Shown one piece after another: positions 18,170 to 26,464 of a stretch of DNA of 64,000 nucleotides. The translations under genes and the position numbers were made by a program. The notes under the pieces are model-generated. The model did no database searches and had not been told where the DNA came from. It saw nothing but the letters and a program-made list of their open reading frames with translations. Origin of the DNA: Bacillus methanolicus PB1. Its GTDB lineage: Bacteria > Bacillota > Bacilli > Bacillales > Cytobacillaceae. Each line of letters begins with the position of its first letter. The stretch's first letter is position 1. The stretch spans positions 744,001 through 808,000 of the forward strand of contig NZ_AFEU01000002.1 in assembly GCF_000262755.1 (NCBI RefSeq). Direction: 5' to 3'.

Positions 18170-18220
18170 CCATTAGTAGATTACCATATTAAGATAGGAT
18201 AGGAAATAGAATGCAAGAAT

Positions 18221-20208
18221 TTAGAAATTTGTAAAATATTCTTCGAGTCCTTTCGTAATCCCGACTGCTGCTTTTTTCCTGAAATCAGTAGAACGAAGCA
18301 ATTTTTCTTCATTAGGATTGGAAATGAAAGCAAGTTCCACTAAAATACTTGGAAGTTGGTTCATTCTGTTAACATAGAATTCTTGTTCTTTCACACCGCG
18401 ATTGTAAGTTCCCATTGAGGAAATCATATTCTCCTGGATCGCATCCGCCAGTTTTCTGCTTTTTGGTCCGTTAAAGTTTACCGTTGTATTATAGTAAGTA
18501 GTTGTTCCTCTTGAGGTAGAAGAAAAAGAGTCGGCATGAATACTGATAAACGCATCGCAATTGGAAGCATTCGCAATCGCTGTTCTTTCCTGGAGTTCGA
18601 GAAAAATATCCGTTGACCGGGTCAAGGTGACGATGGCTCCCTTTTTCTCCAATTCAGCTTTTAAAAGCAATGCTGTAGCGAGATTCACATCTTTTTCTCT
18701 TAAACCGGTCGGACCAACTGCTCCTGTATCTTTTCCGCCATGGCCGGCATCCACGATAATCTTTTTGCCGACTAAACCATTTGGAATAATTTTAATCGTA
18801 ACTTTGTCCGGATAATTTCTAATTGTAAATGTATACCCCGGTTCAAAGGTAATGACACCTGACGAATCGATTGAGCTGATTCCTTCTATTTTAGCAGATG
18901 GCACTTGAACTTCTGTAAATCCGCCGGAAAGCTTTAAGCGGTTAGAAGAAAGTATAGAATATGATAATTTAAAGTTACTTGTTTTTTTCCATATTAAATG
19001 CTGATCTCCGTCAATAGTCTGTACAGCAGGCGAAATCAGCCTTTTCATAGAAACGGTTGAGGTGAGTGATTTGTCTATCCATCCTCTCTTTCCGCCGAGA
19101 GTTTCGACATTTAACCAGCCATTTAATTCTTGCAATACGATAAGCTGATCGTTCACTTTTAAATAAGCGGATACAGAATAGTTCGCCCCTGCACCTCTTC
19201 GGATTACTGCATTATTCATAGCATATACATATTGCAAGTCATTTTTTGAAGAGATTAATTCATATTCAGGCGTCCAACCTGTTTTACCTGTCGAGGTTTT
19301 AATTTGAACCCATGTTTGATTTAATGAATTAACATATTCACTTAAGACGGTTACCTTGCTGTTATAGGCAAGTCTCTCTTTCACTTTATATTGGAAAGAA
19401 GCACCTGCATAGAGTGCGGCGTTTTTCGTTCCGACATATTTTGTTGCAACAGTAGTGTTAGGAGCAGGAGGAAGGCTTGATGGTTTAAAAGCAGTTTCTG
19501 TCACCCAGCCCCGGACTGATCCTAAATCCACTCGGTACCACGTTTCTCCTTTAGAATTTTTAAATGCATCAATGATCGCAACTTTTTGGCCTTTTACGAG
19601 ATATGCTACTGCTTTATATGTATCAGATGCTCCTCTTCTTACAGCGGTTTTATCGACCTGGACAGTTTTTACAGTTGCTGCTGCAGAAGGAGCGGGGTTT
19701 GCTTCAGGTTTAGGAGACAGCAACTCGTTGTACACCCAGCCTTTGATCGAACCGGTTTCAATTCGATACCACAGTTCATTGCTTTTGTTTTTAAAACTAT
19801 CAATCACTTTAACAATTTTGCCTTTTGATAGTTTCGCAATTACTTCATATGAAGTAGTCGCTCCTTTTCTTACGTTGACGTTGTCGCTATTGATCATTGC
19901 TTCTTTGCCTACCTGAATTCCGCTACTACTTGCTGTTATGAAGTGATCTGCCGGTCCCCAGCCTTTCACATTCCCTAAATCTACGCGATACCATGTTTCA
20001 CCAAATGAATTAGTGAATTTGTCAATTACAGTCACATTCTGGCCTGTTGAAATCGATGAAACTATCGGATAACTCTCAGTAGCCCCTTTCGTATTTCTAC
20101 TTTTTGGCCTACCGTCATATTAGCCGGAAAATTCAGCTCTTCCGCGTTCACGAGGACAGGAAACAACACAGCAGTCGCCAGAACCGAAGAAGCAAGAAAT
20201 TTTTTCAC
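18221..20208 (-). pseudogene. LytC-type N-acetylmuramoyl-L-alanine amidase, frameshifted near its start
   Basis: The gene starts with GTG at 20208 behind GGAGGGAT and encodes a signal peptide (about 23 residues, VLVNA cut). The frame stops after 48 codons. Adding one base to the G run at 20086-20083 (minus strand GGGG) restores a continuous frame of about 662 residues. The rest has five SH3b repeats (each with a GA...Y core and a W-Y-RV-KGW ending), a beta-rich AMIN-like part and a C-terminal Amidase_3 domain. The zinc ligands are visible: DAGHGG, REKD, SIHAD and ELAFISN. It would cleave the lactyl-amide bond of peptidoglycan. A single-base loss in a homopolymer may be real inactivation, phase variation or a sequencing error. 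Confidence 0.85.
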
Positions 20209-20245
20209 GTTATCCCTCCGTCGACATTATTTTCGTTCTTTACCT

Positions 20246-20274
20246 ATTGTATCGAAAAATGTCAAATGTTCCAA
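20246..20274 (-). promoter_or_regulatory. Sigma-A type promoter of the amidase
   Basis: On the minus strand TTGGAA (20274-20269), a 17-base spacer and TACAAT (20251-20246) lie about 38 bases before the GTG start. Confidence 0.55.
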
Positions 20275-20308
20275 TCGGAAGAAAGTTCTACTATGGAAAA
20301 AAATCATA

Positions 20309-20346
20309 GAAAAAGGGCCAGACCTCTCTCATATGGGTCTGACCCT
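20309..20346 (-). terminator. Terminator of the LCP gene, GGGTCTGACCC repeat family
   Basis: On the minus strand GGGTCAGACC pairs with GGTCTGGCCC (one wobble pair) and is followed by TTTTTC. The GGGTCTGACCC core recurs in hairpins at 57.2 kb and 62.0 kb. Confidence 0.83.
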
Positions 20347-20357
20347 AATAGATTCAT

Positions 20358-21386
20358 TTACCAATTATTTTCATTTTCACTTGTAACTTGATCATCTTGG
20401 GAAGAGTGGTCTTCGGCTGTATATGTAGAAGAATCAAGAGAATTTTTTAATTTGGAGCTGACTTCAATTATTGACTCTTCAGAAGGAATATAATAATACA
20501 CACCGTCGATATATTCATCATATCCTTCCAGGGCTAAGTGTTTAATGTTTGAATTCTTTATTTTTGAATATAACTGTATAAAACTTGCAAACTTTGAAGG
20601 AGGGATGTTGGTCTTCACATTTTCCCCCAAATCTTCCATAACGTCATCAATTTTCGGAATAGAAGAGAAGGAAGTTCCTTTATCAACAATCGCTTTAATA
20701 ACCTGCTGTTGCCGTTCGTTTCTGCCAAGATCGCCTTTTGGATCTTTTTTTCTCATTCGGACATAAGCTAGAGCTTCATTTCCGTTTAAGTTCATTTCAC
20801 CTTCATAGAATGTTTTCCATTTTAAGCTATCTGTCAGCTGTGCTTTAAAAGTAAAAGGAACATCTACAGTTACTCCGCCCAGTGTATCTACAATATCTTC
20901 GAACCCTTGAAAATTAGTAGTAATAAAATAGTCAATCGGGACATCAAGCAGTTCGGTGACGGCATTAATTGTTGCTTCAATTCCGCCGTTGCTGTATGAA
21001 TGGTTGATTTTTGTTTCATATCCAACCTCAGGGAGATATGTTCTTGTGTCTCTCGGGATACTTAGAAGGTAAACTTCTTCTGTTTTCGGATTGACTGTAG
21101 CCAGCATAAGGACATCCGATCTTTCTCCGCCTTCCTGGTCTTCAATTCCGACTAGCAGAATCGTAAAAGGATCCTTCGTAATCTTAATTTCTTCTTCTCT
21201 ATGATTTGGAATTTTATTTCTATCTAATTCTTGGAAAATATTATTTGATGCTTTCTTGGCATTGTGTAAAATATCGTATGCAAAATAAGATCCGCCTCCA
21301 ATAAAACTAAAGACGAAAAACAATGCAAACAAGCGCAAGAAGCGCCGTTTTTTCTTTTTCCTCCTTACAGATCTTGTAACAGACAT
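20358..21386 (-). CDS. LytR-CpsA-Psr (LCP) family wall-polymer ligase
   Basis: A 342-residue membrane protein: a basic N-terminus (KKKKRR), one transmembrane segment near 17-37 and an extracellular LCP domain. LLVGIEDQEGGERSDVLML (77-95) and SIPRDTRTYLPE near 109-120 hold the conserved aspartate and arginines that bind the polyprenyl pyrophosphate. YVRMRKKDPKGDLGRNERQQ near 213-232 is the other family block. LCP enzymes attach teichoic acids or other lipid-linked polymers to peptidoglycan. Its place between the amidase and yvyE corresponds to the B. subtilis LCP gene next to yvyE. It could attach the polymer made by the upstream operon. Confidence 0.9.
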   Translation of the reverse strand: MSVTRSVRRKKKKRRFLRLFALFFVFSFIGGGSYFAYDILHNAKKASNNIFQELDRNKIPNHREEEIKITKDPFTILLVGIEDQEGGERSDVLMLATVNPKTEEVYLLSIPRDTRTYLPEVGYETKINHSYSNGGIEATINAVTELLDVPIDYFITTNFQGFEDIVDTLGGVTVDVPFTFKAQLTDSLKWKTFYEGEMNLNGNEALAYVRMRKKDPKGDLGRNERQQQVIKAIVDKGTSFSSIPKIDDVMEDLGENVKTNIPPSKFASFIQLYSKIKNSNIKHLALEGYDEYIDGVYYYIPSEESIIEVSSKLKNSLDSSTYTAEDHSSQDDQVTSENENNW

Positions 21387-21493
21387 TTTTATCCCTACTT
21401 TTATGAATTGGTTTAGTTCTTTTTTGCTATAAAGTCGACAATTAATTTTATCGAAAATTAAAGCTTTCGTAAATATTAAATTATTATGAAGGT

Positions 21494-22126
21494 TTAAACC
21501 GGTTCCTCCAAATAAAGCATTTTACCTTGACGGATTTCTGCCTGGCCGTTTGTCAATTCAATCATCCAATCGGAAAATGCATTTATTTGGCCTTCTTCGA
21601 CAAATGTTTCAATTTCGACCTTATCGGCATAATGGATTTCTTTGATTGTATAGACAGAGGTTCGGAGTTCGTTTTCAATTTTTCCAAGCCATGTATAATC
21701 AATTTTTGTATGCATGACCCGCATCAGTTTTCTGGCAACAACACCCGTCGCTTCGATGCATTCAGAGGTTGCTTTGCCGTATGCTCTGATCAGTCCGCCT
21801 GCACCTAATTTTATTCCGCCGAAGTATCTGGTTATGACAACAACAGTATCTTTTAATTTTTTCTTCTTTAATACTTCGAGAATGGGGACGCCGGCAGTGC
21901 CGCTCGGTTCTCCGTCGTCATTTGCTTTTTGAATCTGGTCGTTCTCGCCGATCAGATAGGCTGAACAATTATGGGTTGCATTCCAATGCTTTTTTTTAAT
22001 TGATTGTATGAATTCCTGTGCCTTTTCTTCCGTTTCGGCACGGGAAACGTGTGCGATAAAACGGGATTTTTCAATGACTATTTCATGTTCGCCGTATCCT
22101 TTGACTGTATAGTAATAGGGCAGCAC
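21494..22126 (-). CDS. yvyE: YigZ/IMPACT family protein YvyE
   Basis: A 210-residue cytosolic protein with the IMPACT/YigZ N-terminal domain: KSRFIAHV near 17-24, HNCSAYLIG near 50-58, DDGEPSGTAGVPIL near 66-79, and ITRYFGGIKLGAGGLIRAYG near 92-111. The C-terminal half is the DUF1949 EF-G-like domain. The GTG at 22126 is preferred over a TTG further upstream. It has AGAAAGGAG before it and gives the start seen in relatives. The biochemical role of the family is not settled. It is divergent from degS, as in B. subtilis. Confidence 0.88.
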   Translation of the reverse strand: MLPYYYTVKGYGEHEIVIEKSRFIAHVSRAETEEKAQEFIQSIKKKHWNATHNCSAYLIGENDQIQKANDDGEPSGTAGVPILEVLKKKKLKDTVVVITRYFGGIKLGAGGLIRAYGKATSECIEATGVVARKLMRVMHTKIDYTWLGKIENELRTSVYTIKEIHYADKVEIETFVEEGQINAFSDWMIELTNGQAEIRQGKMLYLEEPV

Positions 22127-22513
22127 CTTTAAATCGCTCCTTTCTGGCAGTATCGTAAAATTCAACCTTTATTTATTATAATCGACAAAAATCTTTTCAT
22201 TTACTTTTTATCGCATTGTAAAGAAACTTTAATATAGCACGATTTTTGTCATGGTATAATAAAAAATAATCTAAGAGTGTAAAAATATTATTTCAAAATA
22301 ATATTTTATCCAGGAATATAAACTGTCATAAATGTCATAATTCATCATAATTATATAGGATAAAAGACTTATGGGAAATATGCAAAACTGTGCCTTTTGG
22401 CCGAAATTAAGCTGTTTTGTAAAAGTTTTCTCACAGCAAAGATAGTATATTCCATTTTTTCACGCTAAAATAAGTACAAGCCGAAAGGGTTTTTTACCCT
22501 TGGAGGAATATTT
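22127..22513. promoter_or_regulatory. Divergent yvyE/degS regulatory region
   Basis: A 387-base gap without a gene. Minus strand: TATAAT (22180-22175) serves yvyE, with no clear -35. Plus strand: an extended -10 TGGTATAAT (22252-22260) could start degS about 250 bases ahead. An 11-base-arm perfect palindrome (AAAATATTATT, 22282-22307) lies just downstream of it. A small hairpin AAGGGT/ACCCTT (22485-22501) directly abuts the degS GGAGG site (22502-22506). The rest is AT-rich and unremarkable. Confidence 0.45.
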
Positions 22514-23653
22514 ATGAAAACAATAAAATTTGATACAAAAACGCTCGATCAAATTCTTGAAAAAATGATTGACACAGTTGTGAGCAGCAAAAATGAGATT
22601 TTTCGAATCGGCGAGCAATGCCGCAAAGACTATGAAACTCTGTCTGATGAGCTAAAAGAAGTAAAACAAATGGTTCTTCAAACAATTGCCGAGGGGGACA
22701 AGCTTGAAGCTCAAGCCCGCCTTGCAAGAAAGCGCCTTTCAGAAGTAAGCATGCACTTTAAAGATTATACAGAAGCTGAGGTTCGGGATGCTTATGAAAA
22801 GGCGCACAATCTTCAAATGGACCTTTCGATGAATCGGCAGTTGGAAAAACAGCTGAGGCAGCGCAGGGATGAAATTGAACGAAGGCTCGTCGGGCTTACG
22901 GAGACGATTGAACGGGCAGATCATCTTATTTCGCAAATAACCATTGTTTTAAATTATTTAATGAGTGATTTAAAGCAAATGGGAGAAGTGCTGGAAAATG
23001 CGAAACAAAAACAGGATTTTGGCTTGAAAATTATCGAGGCCCAAGAGGAAGAAAGAAAAAGATTGTCCAGAGAAATTCATGACGGACCGGCGCAAATGCT
23101 TGCCAATGTGATGATGCGCTCTGATTTAATCGAACGCATTTATAAGGAAAGAAGTGCACAAGAAGCGATTGATGAAATCCGCAATTTAAAGAGGATGGTT
23201 CGATCTGCCTTGTACGAGGTCCGGCGAATCATTTACGATTTGCGCCCAATGGCACTTGACGACCTTGGACTTGTTCCTACCCTCAGAAAATATTTGCAGA
23301 CAATCGAAGAATATCATAATAAAACAAAGATTCATTTTACTAACTTAGGTGAAGATAAAAGATTACCAGCAAAATACGAGGTTGCACTTTTCCGCCTTGT
23401 GCAGGAATCCGTCCAAAATGCCTTGAAGCACGCTGATGCAAGTGATATTGAAGTGAAATTGGAGATCAGCAAGGCACACATAAACGTTGTGATCAAGGAT
23501 AATGGAAAAGGTTTTGATACAAATGAGAAGAAGCCTGAATCGTTTGGCATCCTCGGTATGAAGGAGCGGGTAGAGCTGCTTGAAGGCGACATCTCGATTC
23601 ATTCGAAAATAGGTGCCGGTACGGTTATCATCATACAAGTACCAATGAAATGA
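22514..23653 (+). CDS. degS: Sensor histidine kinase DegS
   Basis: A 379-residue cytoplasmic two-component kinase. Residues 1-170 are a long charged coiled-coil sensor region with no membrane segment. The dimerisation/phosphoacceptor block [19 protein letters not shown] (178-196) holds the phosphorylated histidine. [10 protein letters not shown] is the N-box near 302-311, and DNGKGFD and GILGMKERV form the ATP lid. Length matches B. subtilis DegS (about 385). It phosphorylates DegU, encoded immediately downstream. Its start has a strong GGAGG site next to a small hairpin. Confidence 0.95.
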   Translation: MKTIKFDTKTLDQILEKMIDTVVSSKNEIFRIGEQCRKDYETLSDELKEVKQMVLQTIAEGDKLEAQARLARKRLSEVSMHFKDYTEAEVRDAYEKAHNLQMDLSMNRQLEKQLRQRRDEIERRLVGLTETIERADHLISQITIVLNYLMSDLKQMGEVLENAKQKQDFGLKIIEAQEEERKRLSREIHDGPAQMLANVMMRSDLIERIYKERSAQEAIDEIRNLKRMVRSALYEVRRIIYDLRPMALDDLGLVPTLRKYLQTIEEYHNKTKIHFTNLGEDKRLPAKYEVALFRLVQESVQNALKHADASDIEVKLEISKAHINVVIKDNGKGFDTNEKKPESFGILGMKERVELLEGDISIHSKIGAGTVIIIQVPMK

Positions 23654-23691
23654 CAAGAGAGATAACCGAAAGAACAAGGGAGGCGTATGGA

Positions 23692-24375
23692 TTGACTACC
23701 AAAATTGTGATTATTGATGACCACCAGCTTTTTAGAGAAGGGGTAAAACGAATATTAGATTTTGAAAAAACATTTGAAGTTGTGGCTGAAGGCGATGATG
23801 GAAAAGATGCCATTCATCTCGTTGAACAATATCAACCTGATGTTGTCATTATGGATATTAATATGCCACATATAAATGGCATCGAGGCAACACGCCAATT
23901 AATTGAGAAATTTCCGGAATCACGCGTCATTATTTTATCTATTCACGATGATGAAAACTATGTGACACATGCTTTGAAAACAGGTGCCAGCGGTTACCTT
24001 CTGAAGGAAATGGATGCCGATGCTCTCGTTGAAGCAGTTAAGGTAGTAGCTGAAGGAGGCTCTTATATCCATCCGAAGGTTACTCACAATTTAGTGAAAG
24101 AGTACCGCAGGCTGGCAACAGAAACCGTAAACGGAGAATCATACCCGTTCAACGGTGAAATTCGCCGCCCGCTTCATTTATTGACACGCCGCGAGTGTGA
24201 AGTGCTTCAGCTTTTGGCAGACGGAAAAAGCAACCGCGGCATCGGGGAAGCGTTGTTCATCAGTGAAAAAACCGTGAAAAACCACGTCAGCAACATCCTG
24301 CAAAAAATGAATGTAAATGACCGTACCCAGGCCGTTGTAGTTGCGATTAAAAACGGCTGGGTTGAAGTACGGTAG
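23692..24375 (+). CDS. degU: Response regulator DegU (NarL/LuxR type)
   Basis: A 227-residue regulator. The receiver domain is residues 1-120 with the acidic pair IIDDHQLF (7-14), phosphoacceptor aspartate in VIMDINMPH (about 56) and switch residues in ILSIHDDE. A LuxR-type helix-turn-helix lies near 160-225 ([22 protein letters not shown]). TTG at 23692 is preferred to an ATG 42 bases upstream. AGGGAGG lies nine bases before it and the product then starts like other DegU proteins. In B. subtilis DegU controls exoenzymes, competence and flagellar genes, and fits this neighbourhood. Confidence 0.94.
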   Translation: MTTKIVIIDDHQLFREGVKRILDFEKTFEVVAEGDDGKDAIHLVEQYQPDVVIMDINMPHINGIEATRQLIEKFPESRVIILSIHDDENYVTHALKTGASGYLLKEMDADALVEAVKVVAEGGSYIHPKVTHNLVKEYRRLATETVNGESYPFNGEIRRPLHLLTRRECEVLQLLADGKSNRGIGEALFISEKTVKNHVSNILQKMNVNDRTQAVVVAIKNGWVEVR

Positions 24376-24733
24376 TACGGTGGAACGTGCAGTTGTTGTA
24401 CATCAATAGGTTGATGTAAGGCAGCAGGTGACACATTTTTTATTCAAATGAATAAAACATGAAGGCGAGGCTGTCGAGACAGCCTCGTCTTTTTTCGCGA
24501 TAGCGGCGTATTTCGAATTATTTGCTTGCGGGTGAAATCAACGAAGCCGGCGAATAAAGAATGAGAACCGGATCATAAATTCCAGAAAGTGGGTCATTAA
24601 TCGATTGAACCGGTTCACATACTTTCAAAACTAATACCCGTTATCTCTTTTTTATATGCAAATTAAAAGAATTTCATTTAAAATGAAAAATATGATAATA
24701 GTAGAGAAAAATAATAAGGAAGGTACTATTATT
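24376..24733 (+). other. degU-degV intergenic region with palindromes and terminator
   Basis: This 358-base gap holds no gene. A direct repeat TACGGTAGTACGGT sits at the end of degU. Two small perfect palindromes follow: TACATCAA/TTGATGTA (24399-24418) and TTTTATTC/GAATAAAA (24438-24457). The degU terminator lies at 24466-24496. Downstream, TTTCATTTAAAATGAAA (24671-24687) is a third palindrome overlapping the likely degV promoter area, where TATGATAAT is the best -10. No clear -35 was found. Confidence 0.45.
24466..24496 (+). terminator. Terminator of degS-degU
   Basis: CGAGGCTGTC and GACAGCCTCG form a near-perfect stem with a minimal loop, followed by TCTTTTTT. Confidence 0.88.
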
Positions 24734-25573
24734 ATGAGAACAGCGGTTGTCACTGATAGTACGGCTTACATCCCAAAGGATTTGCGCGAAAAATACAACA
24801 TATATATGATCCCGTTAAGCGTGATTTTTGGGAATGAATCCTACCAGGAAGAAATTGAGATTAGCGCAGAACAGTTTTACGAAGAAGTGAAGCGCAGAGA
24901 GCTTCCAACAACTTCCCAGCCGCCAGTTGGACAGTTTGTGGAACTGTTTGAAAATCTGGCAAAAGAATTCGATGCAGTGATCAGCATTCACTTATCGAGC
25001 GGCATAAGCGGAACATACCAGGGTGCTGTTGCAGCTGGCAACATGGTTGACGATATCAAGGTTTACCCATTCGACTCTGAAATCAGCTGTATGGTTCAAG
25101 GTTTTTATGCTTTGGAGGCTGCTGAAATGGCGGACCGCGGGAAAGATCCTCAAGATATATTAGCGAGACTGAATGAAATGAAGCAATCCAGCCGCGCTTA
25201 TTTCATGGTAGACGATTTATCCCACTTGCAGCGGGGCGGCAGGCTGTCAAGCGCCCAGGCATTAATCGGCAGCCTTCTTCAAGTAAAACCGCTATTGCAT
25301 TTCGTTGATAAGGTGATTGTTCCGTTTGAAAAAATCCGCACGCGCAAAAGAGCGATGAAACGGATTGTCGAACTGCTTGAAGAAGATGTAAAAAGCGGAG
25401 CGGCATATAAAGCAGTCATCATTCATGCCAACCGCGAAAAAGAAGCGAAAGAGTGGAAAGCAGAACTGGAAGCACAGTTTCCGAACATTGAATTTTTGAT
25501 CAGCTATTTTGGTCCGGTAATCGGAACGCATCTCGGTGAAGGTGCAATGGGGCTTGGCTGGGTAAAGAAGTAA
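24734..25573 (+). CDS. degV: DegV family fatty-acid-binding protein
   Basis: A 279-residue cytosolic DegV protein. The family starts with VVTDSTAYIP (residues 5-14). TTSQPPVGQF near 57-66 and LSSGISGTYQGA near 82-93 form the lipid-binding pocket. LQRGGRLSSAQALIGSLLQVKP near 166-187 is the second family block, and the C-terminus contains GPVIGTHLGEGAMGL. DegV/FakB proteins present fatty acids to the FakA kinase. The ATG at 24734 has AAGGAAGG upstream. An ATG 78 bases earlier has no ribosome binding site and would add a non-conserved tail. Confidence 0.92.
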   Translation: MRTAVVTDSTAYIPKDLREKYNIYMIPLSVIFGNESYQEEIEISAEQFYEEVKRRELPTTSQPPVGQFVELFENLAKEFDAVISIHLSSGISGTYQGAVAAGNMVDDIKVYPFDSEISCMVQGFYALEAAEMADRGKDPQDILARLNEMKQSSRAYFMVDDLSHLQRGGRLSSAQALIGSLLQVKPLLHFVDKVIVPFEKIRTRKRAMKRIVELLEEDVKSGAAYKAVIIHANREKEAKEWKAELEAQFPNIEFLISYFGPVIGTHLGEGAMGLGWVKK

Positions 25574-25748
25574 TTGTGTGTTCCACTTACCCGGCTGCAA
25601 GTTGCTTATTTGTTTAAAAAGTATGCACAAATTTGATGCCCGGCTTCATTACTTTTACTGTTGCTTGGGCTTCGTGAAAAAATCATCGTCTGCTCAAACT
25701 TGTTGCCAAGCTTGCCACTTCTTTGCTGGGTGAAAAAATCAAAGTATG

Positions 25749-25787
25749 CACCGTTCTGTCAAAGTCAGGGCGGTGTTTTTTTGTCGA
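25749..25787 (+). terminator. Terminator downstream of degV
   Basis: CACCG-TTCTG pairs with CAGGG-CGGTG (U-G pairs inside) and is followed by seven T. The 170 bases between the degV stop and this hairpin carry two copies of AAAGTATGCAC and two of GAAAAAATCA but no gene. Confidence 0.75.
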
Positions 25788-25827
25788 AATTTAGTATTTG
25801 TTGACGCATCTCTCGAGGCGCATCATG

Positions 25828-25836
25828 TGCTATACT
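25828..25836 (+). promoter_or_regulatory. Extended -10 promoter before the coiled-coil gene
   Basis: TGCTATACT fits the TGN-TATAAT extended -10 pattern 24 bases before the start codon. No consensus -35 is found at the usual distance. Confidence 0.45.
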
Positions 25837-25859
25837 ATGGTAAAAGTGAGGTGAGAACA

Positions 25860-26441
25860 ATGGAAGCATTATTAAAACAATTCATGGAGCAAATGAATAA
25901 ACGGTTTGATGAATTTGCCCATGAACAAAAAGAAATGCGGAATGAAATTGGTGAAATCAAAGTTGAACAAGGTGAAATGCGCAAAGAAATCAGCGCGATC
26001 AAGACTGATCAAGCTGAAATGCGAAAAGAAATTGGAGAAATCAAAGTTGAACAAGGTGAAATGCGCAAAGAAATCAGCGCGATCAAGACTGATCAAGCTG
26101 AAATGCGAAAAGAAATTGGAGAAATCAAAGCTGAACAGGCTGAAATGCGAAAAGAAATTGATGTAATCAAAGTCGAACAGGGCGAAATGCGTAAAGAAAC
26201 CGGTGCGATCAAGATAGAACAGTCTGAAATGAGGAATGAAATAGGTACAATCAAGACTGAACAGGCAGAAATGCGGAAAGAAATCGCCTTTTATTATGGC
26301 AGCATGATGAGAGAAATTGATAACACAAGGATTGAAACCCGCAGCCAATTTAAATATTTAGAAGTTGTTATTGACCGGCACCGCGGTGCGATTGAACTGT
26401 TGGGAAAACGGACAAAAGCGGCCAGCCCAAATGAGAATTAA
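25860..26441 (+). CDS. Tandem-repeat coiled-coil protein, unrecognised
   Basis: I do not recognise this 193-residue protein. Residues 25-140 consist of about eight 14-residue repeats of the type EMRKEIGEIKVEQG, giving strong heptad periodicity (I/M/I at a and d positions) and a very high charge, so a long parallel coiled coil is expected. The C-terminal 50 residues are less regular. There is no signal peptide or membrane segment. The DNA contains a perfect 94-base repeat (25953-26046 and 26037-26130, offset 84). GTGAGGTGAG precedes the ATG. It is inserted between degV and comFA, where B. subtilis has no such gene. Unequal recombination has probably changed its length. Confidence 0.8.
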   Translation: MEALLKQFMEQMNKRFDEFAHEQKEMRNEIGEIKVEQGEMRKEISAIKTDQAEMRKEIGEIKVEQGEMRKEISAIKTDQAEMRKEIGEIKAEQAEMRKEIDVIKVEQGEMRKETGAIKIEQSEMRNEIGTIKTEQAEMRKEIAFYYGSMMREIDNTRIETRSQFKYLEVVIDRHRGAIELLGKRTKAASPNEN

Positions 26442-26464
26442 TGACATGTATAGGAGGTGTTCTT

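Noticed and set aside
19455-19916. 153-codon plus-strand frame opposite the amidase
   Set aside because: It lies opposite SH3b repeats that read well on the minus strand, and it has no start signals.
23650-23691. Upstream ATG of degU
   Set aside because: It overlaps the degS stop without a ribosome binding site. The TTG at 23692 has AGGGAGG and matches DegU N-termini.
24656-24733. Upstream ATG extension of degV
   Set aside because: It adds 26 non-conserved residues and lacks a ribosome binding site. It would also cover the promoter region.
25872-26348. Antisense 158-codon frame over the coiled-coil gene
   Set aside because: The 42-base repeat (divisible by three) keeps all frames open. The antisense frame is Phe/His-rich, has no ribosome binding site and is a shadow.
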